Shown: piece by piece, positions 63,368 to 64,000 of the stretch
How the letters are laid out: every line of letters starts with the position of its first letter
Numbering within the stretch: the first letter of the stretch is position 1
Source: Lactiplantibacillus daoliensis
Lineage (GTDB): Bacteria > Bacillota > Bacilli > Lactobacillales > Lactobacillaceae
Assembly (NCBI RefSeq): GCF_005405005.1
Contig: NZ_BJDH01000002.1
Span: 248,001-312,000, forward strand
Direction: 5' to 3'
Length of the DNA stretch: 64,000 nt
Made by a program: the position numbers and the translations under genes
The notes under the pieces: model-generated
What the model saw: the letters and a program-made list of their open reading frames with translations, nothing else
What the model was told of the DNA's origin: nothing
Databases searched by the model: none

Positions 63368-64000
63368 CTATTCCTGAGTTTGATAATACGCTCGTAACTT
63401 CTTAATTGTGCCGCGACTAAAGTCCAGTCGATCACCGTTAGTCATGGTAACCCAGCCTTTGCTAAAATCGACCGTTACAATTTTATTGAGGTTAAGGGCG
63501 TAACTCTGGAAATCGTTGAAAAAGTGACTCACATGAAGTTGTTCTTTAATCGTACTCAGATTTTTATGCACTAAATACGCCTGATTTTCGGTCACAATTC
63601 GTGCGGTTCGCAAACCATGCACTTTTTCACAATACACGATATCCTTCAAATTCAATTTTAATAGTAATGCCCCACTGTGTAAATTCAAAGTTGGTTCCGG
63701 CGCATCATTCAAGACTAACAAGCGCTTCTTGATCACTTTTAAAACCGCCCGAACCCGCGGCGTAAACTTTTCTTTATTGAACAAGTTCATCTTCGAAATA
63801 AATCCGGTTGGCGTTGTCATTGCGTTTAACGTTTCAGCCATCATGTCGTCGCGAACTGAGACGTAAACAATAAAGCCATCCGGATCGTAATCTCGAATTT
63901 TAGTAGCCAGTTCAATGCCATTAGTGGCCGCTTTCAAAACAATATCCAAAAAATAGATGTTCGGTCCACTGGTCCGCTTCACCGCTTGTAGCACATCGTC
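63368..64000 (-). CDS. LytTR-family response regulator, 5' end outside the window
   Basis: The receiver domain is cut at the edge of the window; the visible part begins DDVLQAVKR and has FLDIVLKAATNGIELA with the phosphoacceptor Asp and FIVYVSVRDD. The LytTR DNA-binding domain covers about the last 100 residues (LLLKLNLKDIVYCEK, FFNDFQSYALNLNKIV). Such regulators control bacteriocin, adhesion or autolysis genes in lactobacilli; the partner kinase lies outside the window. Confidence 0.9.
   Translation of the reverse strand, partial: DDVLQAVKRTSGPNIYFLDIVLKAATNGIELATKIRDYDPDGFIVYVSVRDDMMAETLNAMTTPTGFISKMNLFNKEKFTPRVRAVLKVIKKRLLVLNDAPEPTLNLHSGALLLKLNLKDIVYCEKVHGLRTARIVTENQAYLVHKNLSTIKEQLHVSHFFNDFQSYALNLNKIVTVDFSKGWVTMTNGDRLDFSRGTIKKLRAYYQTQE

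Noticed and set aside
1-64000. CRISPR array or phage/IS genes
   Set aside because: No regularly spaced short direct repeats, no cas genes, transposase, integrase or phage structural genes seen; the repeats present are the MITE-like elements.

Overview
The window looks like the chromosome of a Lactobacillaceae member of the Lactiplantibacillus plantarum group. Evidence from the sequence: a 788-residue D-xylulose-5-P/D-fructose-6-P phosphoketolase, an Acm2-like autolysin (Ala/Ser/Thr-rich region, GH73 domain, SH3b repeats), T-box leaders, MucBP/LPXTG surface proteins, many small membrane proteins and strong Gram-positive Shine-Dalgarno sites. Species is inferred from family content and gene order, not from a database search. 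Start codons were chosen from ribosome binding sites, so several genes begin at GTG or TTG.

Layout. 1-6.3 kb: end of a DXS-type gene, nicotinamidase, a GntR(YtrA)/ABC exporter operon, an EamA transporter and an anchored hydrolase. 6.3-16.4 kb: pepF operon with an XRE regulator and a methyltransferase-like gene, small membrane proteins, a MerR-controlled quinone-reductase-like gene, and a MarR/MFS pair. 16.8-29.1 kb: thioredoxin, cystathionine synthase/lyase behind a T-box, APC permease, Na+/H+ antiporter and a run of small redox/detoxification genes. 29.4-32.6 kb: SOS cluster (Y-family polymerase, YolD-like protein, DUF915-type lipoprotein) with two LexA boxes. 32.8-35.4 kb: a frameshifted LPXTG surface protein. 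35.8-43.9 kb: MFS, NAD(P)-binding proteins, LysR and MerR regulators, flavodoxin, aldo-keto reductase. 44-51 kb: secreted Ser/Thr-rich protein, DedA protein, lipoate ligase, Acm2-like autolysin, and two candidate structured RNAs with their own promoters. 51.4-64 kb: universal stress protein, RluA-type synthase, asnS with a T-box, xpk, GntR, YbaK, a membrane HExxH protein, a multi-TM/beta-lactamase-like fusion, an HD hydrolase and a truncated LytTR regulator.

Two patterns cross gene boundaries. First, six intergenic copies (A-F) of one non-coding element, up to about 555 bp, carry 14-bp terminal inverted repeats (CTAAAGGTTGAAAG) and two nested cloverleaf-like palindromic modules; at least two copies have exact 8-bp flanking direct repeats, so it behaves like a MITE. 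Second, nine minus-strand promoters show the over-long (19-bp, one 19/20) -35/-10 spacing with a palindrome in the spacer that is typical of MerR activation; they precede oxidoreductases, a flavodoxin, an aldo-keto reductase, a SnoaL-like protein, an efflux pump and unknown genes, with three MerR genes in the window. This suggests a dispersed electrophile/redox stress regulon. The xpk promoter and the promoter region of the neighbouring gntR share AATTGGGAC half-sites, pointing to local control of phosphoketolase.
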